A stretch of DNA of 64,000 bases. It comes from an uncultured Kiloniellaceae bacterium (GTDB taxonomy: Bacteria > Pseudomonadota > Alphaproteobacteria > Kiloniellales > Kiloniellaceae). The notes below the pieces were generated by a model that was given only the letters and a program-made list of their open reading frames with translations, was not told the DNA's origin and made no database searches. Numbering within the stretch: the stretch's first letter is position 1; every line of letters starts with the position of its first letter. Below are positions 56,196 to 63,909 of the stretch, piece by piece. The stretch is from positions 248,001 through 312,000 of the forward strand of contig CANMQP010000005.1 of NCBI GenBank assembly GCA_947500035.1, in the 5' to 3' direction. The translations under genes and the position numbers were made by a program.

Positions 56196-56529
56196 GAACG
56201 CCTATTTTTTGACGGTCTTGATGATAAAGTTATGTTTTCTGGCAAGGCGTTAAGAGTGGAGCGATGGCGCATAGATCCGCCGGGCATCGTGACCCCATAG
56301 CTGAAAGACGGGCGACACGACGCTGTCCAGAACGTGGTTCCCAGAACGTGGTTCCCAGAACTCATAATCTTATCGCCTGGGGACCACGTCCCAGGCGGAT
56401 CGTATTTTGCCGGATTTTTAGGTGCGTTGACGCCTCTTACCGGGCCTATGGGCCCGCTTTCGAGCCCTCGCCCGCAAAACCCGGCAAAATACGATCAAGA
56501 CCATCAAAGAATAGGCGTTCTCAACCTAG
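56187..56529. mobile_element. 343-bp MITE-like element with 36-bp terminal inverted repeats
   Basis: Bases 56187-56222 and 56494-56529 are inverted copies of 36 bp with two mismatches. Both ends begin with CTAG. Known IS630 elements prefer CTAG targets and duplicate TA, so this fits a nonautonomous relative; no transposase is inside. The interior holds a 14-bp tandem repeat (56327-56361), CGCCTGGG/CCCAGGCG near 56370-56395, and a 16-bp inverted pair, GATCGTATTTTGCCGG with its complement before the right end. It supplies the stop region of the lipoprotein gene and abuts the stop of the gene at 56526. Confidence 0.8.
56327..56361. repeat. 14-bp tandem repeat inside the MITE-like element
   Basis: CCAGAACGTGGTTC occurs twice in a row from 56327, followed by a partial third copy CCAGAAC (56355-56361). 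Confidence 0.8.
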
Positions 56530-56774
56530 TAACCGGGCGCCGCTGTGTCGACGATGACAACTGCATCGCCGCTGTCGGTCGGCACTTGTCTTGCCGGCCC
56601 GACGAGGTCGGCCCCAAGATTGTCGATCTGATCGCGCGTCTTCGCGAAATCGATCTCCGCCTGGCTGGGCGGCCGGACTGCGATGTCGAGAGGATCCGTT
56701 CCGTCCAGGTGATACCAAAGAAGCGGTACGGCCATGGCGACGGTCAGCAAAAACGGGAGAAGAAAAGAATTCAT
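56526..56774 (-). CDS. Small membrane-anchored protein, unknown
   Basis: An 82-residue protein, started at ATG 56774 (a TTG three codons earlier also exists). The N terminus is a signal or anchor segment (FLLPFLLTVAMAVPLLWY). The rest is soluble: DPLDIAVRPPSQAEIDFAKT and ADLVGPARQVPTDSGDAVVI. The stop TAG lies in the right repeat end of the 343-bp element. No family recognised. Confidence 0.55.
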   Translation of the reverse strand: MNSFLLPFLLTVAMAVPLLWYHLDGTDPLDIAVRPPSQAEIDFAKTRDQIDNLGADLVGPARQVPTDSGDAVVIVDTAAPGY

Positions 56775-57069
56775 GTCCGCCAAGCCGTCCCGAAAGTAAT
56801 GATCGCTGAGGGCAACTTTGGCCCCCGAAAATACTTAACGGGTGTGTCAAATAGCAGACTTTACCTCAGAAAGTGCTGTAACTGGCCCGTTGTGGCCTGC
56901 CAATAGCGATTGAAATCTCGGGTATGCTCCGGTATGAACGGCCCAGCAGGTGCCCAGGGGCGCCTCGCCCGCCGAAAGACTCCTCACCCTGGCTCGAAAC
57001 TTCCAATGTCATCCCAACGGTTCTCTTGGATCACATGGAGCGGGACGGTCCGAGGTAGGAGAAACGGTT

Positions 57070-57594
57070 ATGGTTGATGTTATCAACAGGCTGAAAAACG
57101 AAGCGCGCCTGCTACACCGCAAAGCGTCCGACGGTGATCCGGCGGCACTGGCACGCATTCGAAAAGTCCATGAAAATCCTAAACTTGAAGACCCGGCTCT
57201 CAAGCCACTTGTGAAGCGGCGGCACGGTCTCAGTGCATTGGCACGGGAGCTGGGCTTCGAAGGCTGGACTCATGCGGCGCAGGTTCTGCGCGGTCAGAAT
57301 TCCGGTGATTTCGGAAAACTGCTGTATCCCGGGCGCTGCGGCGCGCACACCAATATCTGGGTGGCGAGCTATCAGGAAGCGCGGAGGATCCATCGTGAGA
57401 GCGGAGGATATCTGCTCGCTTACCGGAACCAGTACCTCATCGTCGAAGCGGATTACATCCGCACGATGGGCCTTGACCCGGCGGATGAGGATTGGCGGGC
57501 GATCGGCTATGACTGGGTAAAACCGGCCTCACCGGATGCACGCAGCCGCCTCTATGAAAAGCTGGTGAGAGGCAGGCTCGAAACCGGACGCTGA
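57070..57594 (+). CDS. Conserved-looking protein of unknown function
   Basis: A 174-residue soluble protein started at ATG 57070 with TAGGAG upstream; the frame continues upstream without family likeness. The N-terminal half is helical (EARLLHRKASDGDPAALARI, HGLSALARELGFEGWTHAAQ), resembling the leader of ankyrin-type proteins. The second half (IWVASYQEARRIHRESGGYL, IRTMGLDPADEDWRAIGYDW) is Trp/Tyr rich and may be a separate fold. I do not know the function. Confidence 0.75.
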   Translation: MVDVINRLKNEARLLHRKASDGDPAALARIRKVHENPKLEDPALKPLVKRRHGLSALARELGFEGWTHAAQVLRGQNSGDFGKLLYPGRCGAHTNIWVASYQEARRIHRESGGYLLAYRNQYLIVEADYIRTMGLDPADEDWRAIGYDWVKPASPDARSRLYEKLVRGRLETGR

Positions 57595-57648
57595 CCACGC
57601 GTCGTGAGGCTGCGGCCGTTGATCTGGTTCGGCGGCCGCAGCCTTGAT

Positions 57649-58749
57649 CTATTCCGCTTGCTCGCTGCGAGGATCGCCCCAGAGCCGCTGCAGAATTTTA
57701 AACAGCAGCGGCGCACAGACCACGATGATGAAGATCCGGACAATATGGTGAGTGGCGACGAAGGCGCTGTCGAGAGACAAAGAAAGCGCGATCAGGCTCA
57801 TTTCAGCGAGCCCGCCGGGCGCAAAGGCCAGAAACAGGGCTGCGAAGGAGAGCCCGGTCACATTGTGCAACACCCATGCAAAGAGGAGCGAGATCGCAGC
57901 CAGAATAACGGTGCCGCCGGTTGCCGCAACTATGCTTCTCCCGATAAAGGACAGGCTGATACCGACAAAGCGGCAGCCGATGGCGGCGCCGACCACCACC
58001 TGAGCGACGGCAATCAGCTCACTTGGCGGATTGGCGGTGGTCCAGCCGGCCAGATGCACGACCGCGCTCAGGATCATGGGGCCGACGATTGCAGCGGCGG
58101 GGATACGCAGGCCCTTGGCGATGAAATACCCTGCCACGGCGCAGGCGGTCAGGAGTGCCATATCCTCCAATGGAACTTCCGTCATGGGCAAACCGACGGA
58201 TGGCCGGGTCGCCGGATCGTAGGCCAGCCAGAGCTGAAACAGAAACGGCAGGGTCATGATGACGGTCAGGATACGCCAGGCATGCGTGAGCGAGATCTTG
58301 CGGCTGTCCCCGCCCATTTCGCCACCGACCACTGTCATTTCAGAGAGGCCGCCGGGCATGGCCGAAAAGTAGGAGGTGATCGGACCGTAATTGCAGAGTT
58401 TGCGGAAGTACCAGATGCCGATGGCACCGGAGACAATCACGTAGAGCACCAGGGTCGAAAGGCTGAGCGCCCAGTCGCCAAGTTGAGGCAGGATCGCCGG
58501 GGTGAAGCCGCTGCCCAGCATGATCCCCAGAACCACGACCATGACGCTGCGCAGCTGGTTGGGCAGAGCCAACGGCAACTTGAGCATAGCCCCGACCGTC
58601 ACCGTCACCATGCTGCCGATCATCCAGGGCAGGGGAATGGCGATCATGGTCGCGATCCAGCCCCCCAGACCGCCGATCGTCAGGGCGAGAAGGGTGGTCT
58701 GAAGGCTTGGCTTTCTGGTAGCGGACGAGGGCGGTTCGGTTTTTGGCAA
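57649..58749 (-). CDS. AbrB-family membrane protein (ammonia monooxygenase-like)
   Basis: A 366-residue polytopic protein with about ten hydrophobic segments. IPLPWMIGSMVTVTVGAM, FSAMPGGLSEMTVVGGEMGG and FLAFAPGGLAEMSLIALSL, where PGG-x-x-EM occurs twice, mark PF05145 proteins. The names AbrB and ammonia monooxygenase for this family are historical; it is most likely a transporter. The start is TTG 58749, since no closer ATG fits. Confidence 0.85.
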   Translation of the reverse strand: MPKTEPPSSATRKPSLQTTLLALTIGGLGGWIATMIAIPLPWMIGSMVTVTVGAMLKLPLALPNQLRSVMVVVLGIMLGSGFTPAILPQLGDWALSLSTLVLYVIVSGAIGIWYFRKLCNYGPITSYFSAMPGGLSEMTVVGGEMGGDSRKISLTHAWRILTVIMTLPFLFQLWLAYDPATRPSVGLPMTEVPLEDMALLTACAVAGYFIAKGLRIPAAAIVGPMILSAVVHLAGWTTANPPSELIAVAQVVVGAAIGCRFVGISLSFIGRSIVAATGGTVILAAISLLFAWVLHNVTGLSFAALFLAFAPGGLAEMSLIALSLSLDSAFVATHHIVRIFIIVVCAPLLFKILQRLWGDPRSEQAE

Positions 58750-58798
58750 GTGAGGACCGTATAGGCTTGTTATTCTAGGGACGTGCGCTGCGGTTTCT

Positions 58799-59398
58799 TC
58801 ACGCCAGGAAGCGATCTATATCCCGCTGAAGCTCCGGCGGTGATGTGAAGTGAATGGCATGCACCCCCAATCGGCGCGCCGCCTCGACATTCTTCGGTAC
58901 GTCGTCGATGAAAGCGGCGCCCTCGAGCGTCAAGTCGAAGCGTTCCGCCAGCAGACGAAAGATCCTGGGGTCCGGCTTCTTCATGCCTTCTTCGCCTGAA
59001 ACCAGAATGCCCTCGAACCAACTAAGAAATTCATAGCGCTGGCGAGCGACGGGAAAGGTCTCCGCGGAGAAATTCGTAAGGGCAAAAAGCCGGACGTCAC
59101 GTCCGCGGAGCTCGTCCAGGACCTCTACCGTCCCGTCGTGGGCCCCGCCCAGCATTTCGCTCCAGCGGTCGAAGTAAGCTTCGATCAAATGCCGCTGTTC
59201 CGGATGCTTCTCGGTGAGCAGGGCGATGCCTTCCGCGAAAGGCCGTCCCGCATCCTGTTGCTCGTTCCAATCGTGCGTGCAGATCCGGGTCAGGAAGTCT
59301 TCAACCTCGGCTTCGGTGTCGAAGAGTTTGCGGTAGAGGTAGCGAGGGTCCCAGTCAATCAGGACTCCGCCAAGATCGAAGATTATCGTTTTCGTCAT
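58799..59398 (-). CDS. HAD family phosphatase (class IA)
   Basis: A 199-residue HAD-superfamily phosphatase. Motif I is IIFDLGGVLIDWDP, motif II LFALTNFSAETFP, motif III around EEGMKKPDPRIFRLLAERFD and motif IV AFIDDVPKNVEAARRLGV. A helical cap lies at about 20-90. It likely dephosphorylates a small metabolite. It follows argE 27 bp downstream on the same strand, so the two are probably co-transcribed. Confidence 0.9.
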   Translation of the reverse strand: MTKTIIFDLGGVLIDWDPRYLYRKLFDTEAEVEDFLTRICTHDWNEQQDAGRPFAEGIALLTEKHPEQRHLIEAYFDRWSEMLGGAHDGTVEVLDELRGRDVRLFALTNFSAETFPVARQRYEFLSWFEGILVSGEEGMKKPDPRIFRLLAERFDLTLEGAAFIDDVPKNVEAARRLGVHAIHFTSPPELQRDIDRFLA

Positions 59399-59425
59399 AA
59401 GGCTTAGATCATTTCTCGAAAAAAA

Positions 59426-60583
59426 TCAGAAACTTAGGCTGCGGATATGCTTGTCGCAAAGCCTGTCAGTAAGGCGTTCCATGAAGGCCTCACAGGCGGC
59501 CAACTGCTGCCGCGAAACGAACTCATCGGGTTTGTGGGCCTGAGCAATCGAGCCGGGACCGCAGACAATGGTCGGAATGCCCCGGTTCTGAAAAAAGCCG
59601 CCCTCGGTGCAAAAGGCCACCTTTGCTGTCGCATTCGCCTCGGCGCTGGTTTTGACAATAGTGACGAGGTCGCTGTCTTTGGCAAGCGAGAGCGCCGGGT
59701 AATCGCAGAGGGTCTGCCAGTTTACGCCGCAATCCGGATCGATGGCCTTCATGGCGGGTTCAATCTCGGTTCTTGCGTAGTCACGGATCTCGTCAAACAG
59801 AGCCCCCGGTTCGTCCTGCGGAATGTTCCGGACTTCGAACTCGAAGCTGCAGTCTGCCGGCACGATGTTGAGCGCGGTACCGCCCTGGATCACGCCAACC
59901 TGGAGCGTCGTGTGCGGCACGTCGTAATCAAGGTCGAAGGGACCCTCGACGGCTTTGCGGCGGGCCATGCCATCCAGCTGCGCGATGATATGTGCGGCTG
60001 TCTGAACCGCATTTACGCCTTGAGGTGCCAGCGACGAGTGACATTCGTGGCCTTGGACGTCGCAGCGGTAACCGACACCGCCTTTATGAGCGGTCACGAC
60101 CTTCATCTCGGTGGGTTCGCCGATAATGCAGGCGCGCGGCGTAATGTCTTGAGTCTCAAGAAAAGTCAGGAGGCGCTTGACGCCGCCGCAGTCGACCTCC
60201 TCGTCAAAGGATAGACAAAGGTGGACAGGAAGCTGGAGGTCGGCATTCAAAAACCTGGGCACCTGCGCCAGCGCAACGGCGATAAAGCCCTTCATGTCGC
60301 AGGTACCGCGGCCATAAAGCCGGTCGTCAGCAGCCCTCAGCGTCCAGGGATCCGACGACCAGTCCTGGCCGTCGACGGGCACCACATCGCTGTGGCCCGA
60401 GAGGGCGATCCCGCCCCGGTCGTCCGGTCCGATGGTTGCGTAAAGGTTGGCCTTGCGGCCGCTTTCGTCGAAGGAAAGCTGCGAAGCCACTCCGAGATTC
60501 GAGAGATAATCCCGAACCGAATGGATCAGCTCCAGATTGGAATTGCGGCTGGTCGTATCAAAGGCCACCAGGCGCTCGAGCAT
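59426..60583 (-). CDS. argE: Acetylornithine deacetylase
   Basis: A 385-residue zinc-dependent M20 deacetylase of arginine synthesis. Metal ligands sit in SGHSDVVPVDG, RGTCDMKGFIA and SFDEEVDCGG, and CIIGEPTEMKVVTAHKGGVG is conserved. The ATG at 60583 has no ribosome-binding site, and the open frame upstream (about 60584-60640) reads on with AISAEVTAASIA, which looks like normal ArgE N terminus, yet contains no ATG, GTG or TTG. The true start is therefore uncertain. Confidence 0.9.
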   Translation of the reverse strand: MLERLVAFDTTSRNSNLELIHSVRDYLSNLGVASQLSFDESGRKANLYATIGPDDRGGIALSGHSDVVPVDGQDWSSDPWTLRAADDRLYGRGTCDMKGFIAVALAQVPRFLNADLQLPVHLCLSFDEEVDCGGVKRLLTFLETQDITPRACIIGEPTEMKVVTAHKGGVGYRCDVQGHECHSSLAPQGVNAVQTAAHIIAQLDGMARRKAVEGPFDLDYDVPHTTLQVGVIQGGTALNIVPADCSFEFEVRNIPQDEPGALFDEIRDYARTEIEPAMKAIDPDCGVNWQTLCDYPALSLAKDSDLVTIVKTSAEANATAKVAFCTEGGFFQNRGIPTIVCGPGSIAQAHKPDEFVSRQQLAACEAFMERLTDRLCDKHIRSLSF

Positions 60584-60765
60584 CGCGATGCTGGCGGCTG
60601 TTACTTCAGCGGATATGGCGGTGGCATCAACGATGGATGATTCTCGGGTGAGGCTATGAACCGGGTGCGAAGCATGTCAGAGCTTCGGCAAAAATGCCAG
60701 ATACACGCACGCGGACCGGACCTGCGTCTGGCGCTTATCTGGCACTTGTCTGAGGCTTCGGACAC

Positions 60766-60789
60766 GATAGGTCCCGGGATAGGTCCCGG
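60766..60789. repeat. Two tandem 12-bp repeats
   Basis: GATAGGTCCCGG occurs twice in a row and runs into the inverted repeat CCGGATAA (60790-60797) / TTATCCGG (60805-60812), which overlaps the end of the LysR gene. Confidence 0.7.
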
Positions 60790-60804
60790 CCGGATAAATC
60801 CGCG

Positions 60805-61773
60805 TTATCCGGGGCCACATTCCTCCGGTACGAGCTGTTCGCCGCAGTGCAGGGGCGTTTCGGGGTAGGAGAAAGCCGCGACTTCCTGCTGGATCCAGGT
60901 TTTGAAAGCCTGGATCTTCGGCTGATCCGCGGTCTCTTCCGGGCCAACGAGATAGTAGGTGAAGGGCCCCGGTATGACCGGTCCAAAGGGACAGACCAGC
61001 CGTCCGGCCGCCACATCGTCACCAATCAGAGAGGTGCGGCCCAGGGCGATACCGTGTCCCTCGATCGCCGCCTGAATCACCATGCTCGAATGGCTGTAAG
61101 CCGGGCCCCGGTCGGGATCGACCGTGGTGATCCCCGCGGCCCGCAGCCAACCCTGCCAGTCATTCGCCGAGGCATCGGTCCGCGCCATGTCATCGTGCAG
61201 AAGGACATGCTGGCTCAAATCTCCCGGTTCCTGCAGTGGCTTATCGCCTTCCAGCAGGCGGGGGCTGCAGACCGGAAAAATCCGGTCACCCATCATCCGG
61301 TCGACCCGGAGACCCGGATAATTTCCGGAACCGTAGCGGATCGCCAGGTCGAAATCGTCCTGATCGAAATCGACGATCTGGTCATTGGCGGAGATCAAGA
61401 CATCGATGGTCGGGTTCTTTTCGGTGAAACGCGGCAGTCTGGGCAGCAGCCATTTCGCGGCAAAGGAGGGCAGGGCGCTGACCTTGAGATTACCGCTGCT
61501 GTCCTGGGAACGCAGGCGCTGGGTGGCGCGGTTCATCATATCCAGCGCGTCGCGGAGAACCGGGAAATAGTCCTGTCCCGCTTCGGTCAGCAGAAGCCGC
61601 CGGTTCAGGCGCCGGAAGAGCTGAATCCCGAGATGCGCTTCAAGCGTTTTGATCTGATGGCTGACCGCGGCCTGGGTCACGAAGAGCTCCTCCGCCGCCT
61701 TGGTGAAGGAGAGGTGCCGGGCCGCGGCCTCGAAGGCGCGCAGGGCGTTCAGAGGAGGAAGTTTACGAACCAT
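60805..61773 (-). CDS. GcvA-like LysR transcriptional regulator
   Basis: A 322-residue regulator with LNALRAFEAAARHLSFTKAA, ELFVTQAAVSHQIKTLEAHL and GIQLFRRLNRRLLLTEAGQD, the GcvA-type DNA-binding domain, followed by the substrate-binding part (DFDLAIRYGSGNYPGLRVDR, IQAAIEGHGIALGRTSLIGD). GcvA regulates glycine cleavage in enterobacteria; no such genes are here, so its target is unclear. It is divergent from the DUF1127 gene. Confidence 0.92.
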   Translation of the reverse strand: MVRKLPPLNALRAFEAAARHLSFTKAAEELFVTQAAVSHQIKTLEAHLGIQLFRRLNRRLLLTEAGQDYFPVLRDALDMMNRATQRLRSQDSSGNLKVSALPSFAAKWLLPRLPRFTEKNPTIDVLISANDQIVDFDQDDFDLAIRYGSGNYPGLRVDRMMGDRIFPVCSPRLLEGDKPLQEPGDLSQHVLLHDDMARTDASANDWQGWLRAAGITTVDPDRGPAYSHSSMVIQAAIEGHGIALGRTSLIGDDVAAGRLVCPFGPVIPGPFTYYLVGPEETADQPKIQAFKTWIQQEVAAFSYPETPLHCGEQLVPEECGPG

Positions 61774-61916
61774 GAACTCAGATCAATAAATCTAATCCGA
61801 TGCATCAAATAACATCGTTTGAAGAAATCCGCAATCCACAATACTTTCTAAGAACACAAGACGAACGACGCTCCGGTCGAAATCGGTTCCTCCGGACGAA
61901 GGATAGGAGAAGAGAG

Positions 61917-62159
61917 ATGACGAATTACACCCTGCACACACACGAGCGGCCCGTTGGCTTGTCCCTGAAAACCCCGGCCGACCTCTTTTTGCTCCTGCCG
62001 CGTATCGTCCTCTATGTCTTTAATACTCTGCTGGTTTGGCAGGATCGTGCGACCCAACGCCACCATCTGGCCTCGCTCAGCGACCGCCGCCTGCGCGACA
62101 TGGGATTGTCGCGTGCCGACGTCGGAGGAGAGGTCGCAAAGCCCTTCTGGAGGGCTTGA
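61917..62159 (+). CDS. DUF1127 domain-containing protein
   Basis: An 80-residue protein started at ATG 61917, after GGAGAAGAGAG. The C-terminal half HHLASLSDRRLRDMGLSRAD is the DUF1127 motif; the N-terminal half has a short hydrophobic stretch (LLLPRIVLYVFNTLLVW). DUF1127 proteins are small, Arg rich, and tied to stress and phosphate/carbon control in some alphaproteobacteria. It lies divergent from the GcvA-like regulator and may be its target. Confidence 0.88.
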   Translation: MTNYTLHTHERPVGLSLKTPADLFLLLPRIVLYVFNTLLVWQDRATQRHHLASLSDRRLRDMGLSRADVGGEVAKPFWRA

Positions 62160-62223
62160 GCGACGCCAGCGAGCGAAAGGACACCCGGCTTATCCCTGCC
62201 GATAGGATGAATTAGAAAATTGT

Positions 62224-62299
62224 ATCCTGACATTATCCAGGTTTGGGCAAACCAAGAGCCGTTCCCTGCGCGACCGGTTTGCCCGCCTGGGGTCAGGAT
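62224..62299. repeat. 76-bp three-block inverted repeat
   Basis: ATCCTGAC (62224-62231) / GTCAGGAT (62292-62299), CCAGG (62237-62241) / CCTGG (62286-62290) and GGGCAAACC (62245-62253) / GGTTTGCCC (62276-62284) pair in order, giving 22 pairs around a 22-base loop. No T run follows. It could be an RNA hairpin or a miniature transposable element. Confidence 0.7.
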
Positions 62300-62305
62300 G
62301 CGGTT

Positions 62306-62330
62306 GATCTTGATGTATTCCGTCAAGATC
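62306..62330. repeat. Second hairpin behind DUF1127 gene
   Basis: Exact arms GATCTTGA (62306-62313) and TCAAGATC (62323-62330) around a 9-base loop, six bases past the larger hairpin. Confidence 0.65.
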
Positions 62331-62668
62331 GTGGACCGCCCTTAATCATTTGACCGGCTGTTTGGCTCGCCATCTGACCGAACAGCGATCAAGCGATTGG
62401 CCCACCAGTTGGGTGTCAGGCCGGTCCGGGGTTTTTCTCTGCCTCTGTGAAAAACCTTCCGACTTCTGTGCTGCCGCCTGGATCGATATCCCCTGCCGAT
62501 TCCGGTGTGCAGCACTTCTTTTTGACATACAAATGCCACAGCCCTCCCGGACTTACCCCCAAGGCGCAAATCGGCGCGCGTTATCGGCCCCGAGAGCCGA
62601 AGCGGCGCCGGGTCGCGGCTGATTGTCTGACGCCTGTTTCAGGTGGGATCTTTATCCGGGATCTTTCC

Positions 62669-62704
62669 CTGAGCCCTGGATCTGGTCTGAGCCCCGGATC
62701 TGGC
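62669..62704. repeat. Two tandem 18-bp repeats
   Basis: CTGAGCCCTGGATCTGGT is followed directly by CTGAGCCCCGGATCTGGC, differing at two positions. Confidence 0.75.
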
Positions 62705-62748
62705 ATATCGGCATCCGGCCGATCAGGCCGCCCTGGATTTGGCCGCCC

Positions 62749-62838
62749 CGAATCTTGTAAGCGCGAATCTTGTAAGCGCGAATCTGGTCAGCCCGAATCT
62801 GGCCAACCCGAATCTGATCAACCCGAGTCTGGTCAACC
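62749..62838. repeat. Six tandem 15-bp repeats upstream of nadK stop
   Basis: Six units of the form CGAATCTxxTxAxCC follow one another (CGAATCTTGTAAGCG twice, then CGAATCTGGTCAGCC and related forms). Read in one frame they give a five-residue repeat ESGQP, but this is not supported as a gene. They lie behind the nadK stop. Confidence 0.8.
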
Positions 62839-62898
62839 CGGATCCGGGAGAGGCGAGTCCGATTGCAACACGGCCCGCCGCCGGCCGCTCGTCCCTGG

Positions 62899-63666
62899 TT
62901 AGACGATGAACTGTTCCTTCACGATCCGCTCTTCCAGGCTGTGTTCCGGATCGAAGAGCAGATCCAGTTCGACGCTCGGATCCTCGTAGACCGAGACCTC
63001 CTGCACATCGCGGATCTCGGTATAGTCGGCGGTTGCGCTGACCGGGCGCTTCAGAGGCTCGATGACTTCAAAGGAAATTTTGGTTGTGTTGGGCAGCAGG
63101 GCACCCCGCCAGCGCCGGGGCCGGAAGGCGCTGATCGGCGTGATGGCCAGCAGCGCCGCGCGGATCGGCACGATGGGACCGTGGGCCGAGAGATTATAGG
63201 CGGTGCTGCCCGCGGGGGTCGCCACGATGATGCCGTCGCAGATCAGTTCCTCCATGCGCTCGATATCGTCGATCTTGATCTTGAGCTTCGCGGCCTGCCG
63301 GCTTTCACGCAGCAGAGAGACCTCGTTGATGGCCAGGGCGTCGAAACTTTCGCCCGCCACGGTCGTCGCGGTCATGCGCAGCGGGTGAAGCGTCGCCGTG
63401 CGCGCGGAGGTGACCCGCTCGACCAGGTCGTCCTCATTGTGTTCGTTCATCAGGAAGCCCACGGTGCCGCGGTTCATGCCGTAGATCGGAACGCCGCGGT
63501 CCAGGTGGGCGTGCAGGGTCTCGAGCATGAAGCCGTCACCGCCCAGGGCGACGATCACATCGGCTTCCTCCGGGCTGACATGGCTGTAGCGTTGTGCGAG
63601 GCGTTCCTGCGCCGCATTGGCTTCATCGGTGCCGTTGGCCACAAAGGCGAGGCGTGGATCGGTCAT
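62899..63666 (-). CDS. nadK: NAD kinase
   Basis: A 255-residue enzyme phosphorylating NAD to [24 protein letters not shown] holds the GGDG catalytic site and [16 protein letters not shown] the neighbouring NE/D-type motif; [20 protein letters not shown] is the conserved C-terminal block. Length and motifs match alphaproteobacterial short-form NadK. Confidence 0.96.
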   Translation of the reverse strand: MTDPRLAFVANGTDEANAAQERLAQRYSHVSPEEADVIVALGGDGFMLETLHAHLDRGVPIYGMNRGTVGFLMNEHNEDDLVERVTSARTATLHPLRMTATTVAGESFDALAINEVSLLRESRQAAKLKIKIDDIERMEELICDGIIVATPAGSTAYNLSAHGPIVPIRAALLAITPISAFRPRRWRGALLPNTTKISFEVIEPLKRPVSATADYTEIRDVQEVSVYEDPSVELDLLFDPEHSLEERIVKEQFIV

Positions 63667-63740
63667 GCTACCCCATGTTTCCCGACGCGATTTTCCGCGA
63701 GACGGTCTTCTACGCTCCGGATGAGAACCCGCATCAAGAG

Positions 63741-63783
63741 GGTGCCGGTTCCGGAGCGTTGTTTATAGAGCGCTCCCGGCACC
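63741..63783. repeat. Imperfect hairpin between nadK and next gene
   Basis: GGTGCCGG with nearby GGAGCG (from 63741) pairs with CGCTCCCGGCACC (63771-63783), allowing a four-base bulge. It is followed by GGTTTT. It lies upstream of nadK and could be a leader structure or a weak terminator. Confidence 0.45.
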
Positions 63784-63909
63784 GGTTTTCCCAATCCTAC
63801 GGAGAAGACTCCGGAAGCCGGGAAAGCCGCCGGCGCGTGAGCGCGCTTGTCAAAGATCGGATGTGAATGCACTTTAACGCAAGAACAATAAATAGGAACG
63901 GGAGCCGAC

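Larger units (their letters stand above)
62160..62898. other. Repeat-rich gap between DUF1127 and nadK genes
   Basis: A 739-bp gap without a credible gene. It contains a large hairpin (62224-62299), a second hairpin GATCTTGA/TCAAGATC (62306-62330), two 18-bp repeats (62669-62704) and six 15-bp repeats (62749-62838), plus a GCTGTT/AACAGC pair near 62353-62386. Confidence 0.7.

Noticed and set aside
56334-56906. 190-codon plus-strand frame crossing the 343-bp element and the gene at 56526
   Set aside because: It reads through the terminal repeat and antisense to a leader-bearing small protein; no domain seen.
57604-58764. 386-codon plus-strand open frame opposite the AbrB-type gene
   Set aside because: Low-complexity Asp/Gly/Gln/His-rich translation; the membrane protein on the other strand is convincing.
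60847-61812. 321-codon open frame opposite the GcvA-like regulator
   Set aside because: No domain; the LysR gene on the other strand has complete motifs.
62447-62902. 151-codon frame reading five-residue repeats through the nadK-side gap
   Set aside because: The repeats come from 15-bp DNA units, the start lacks a ribosome-binding site and there is no domain.
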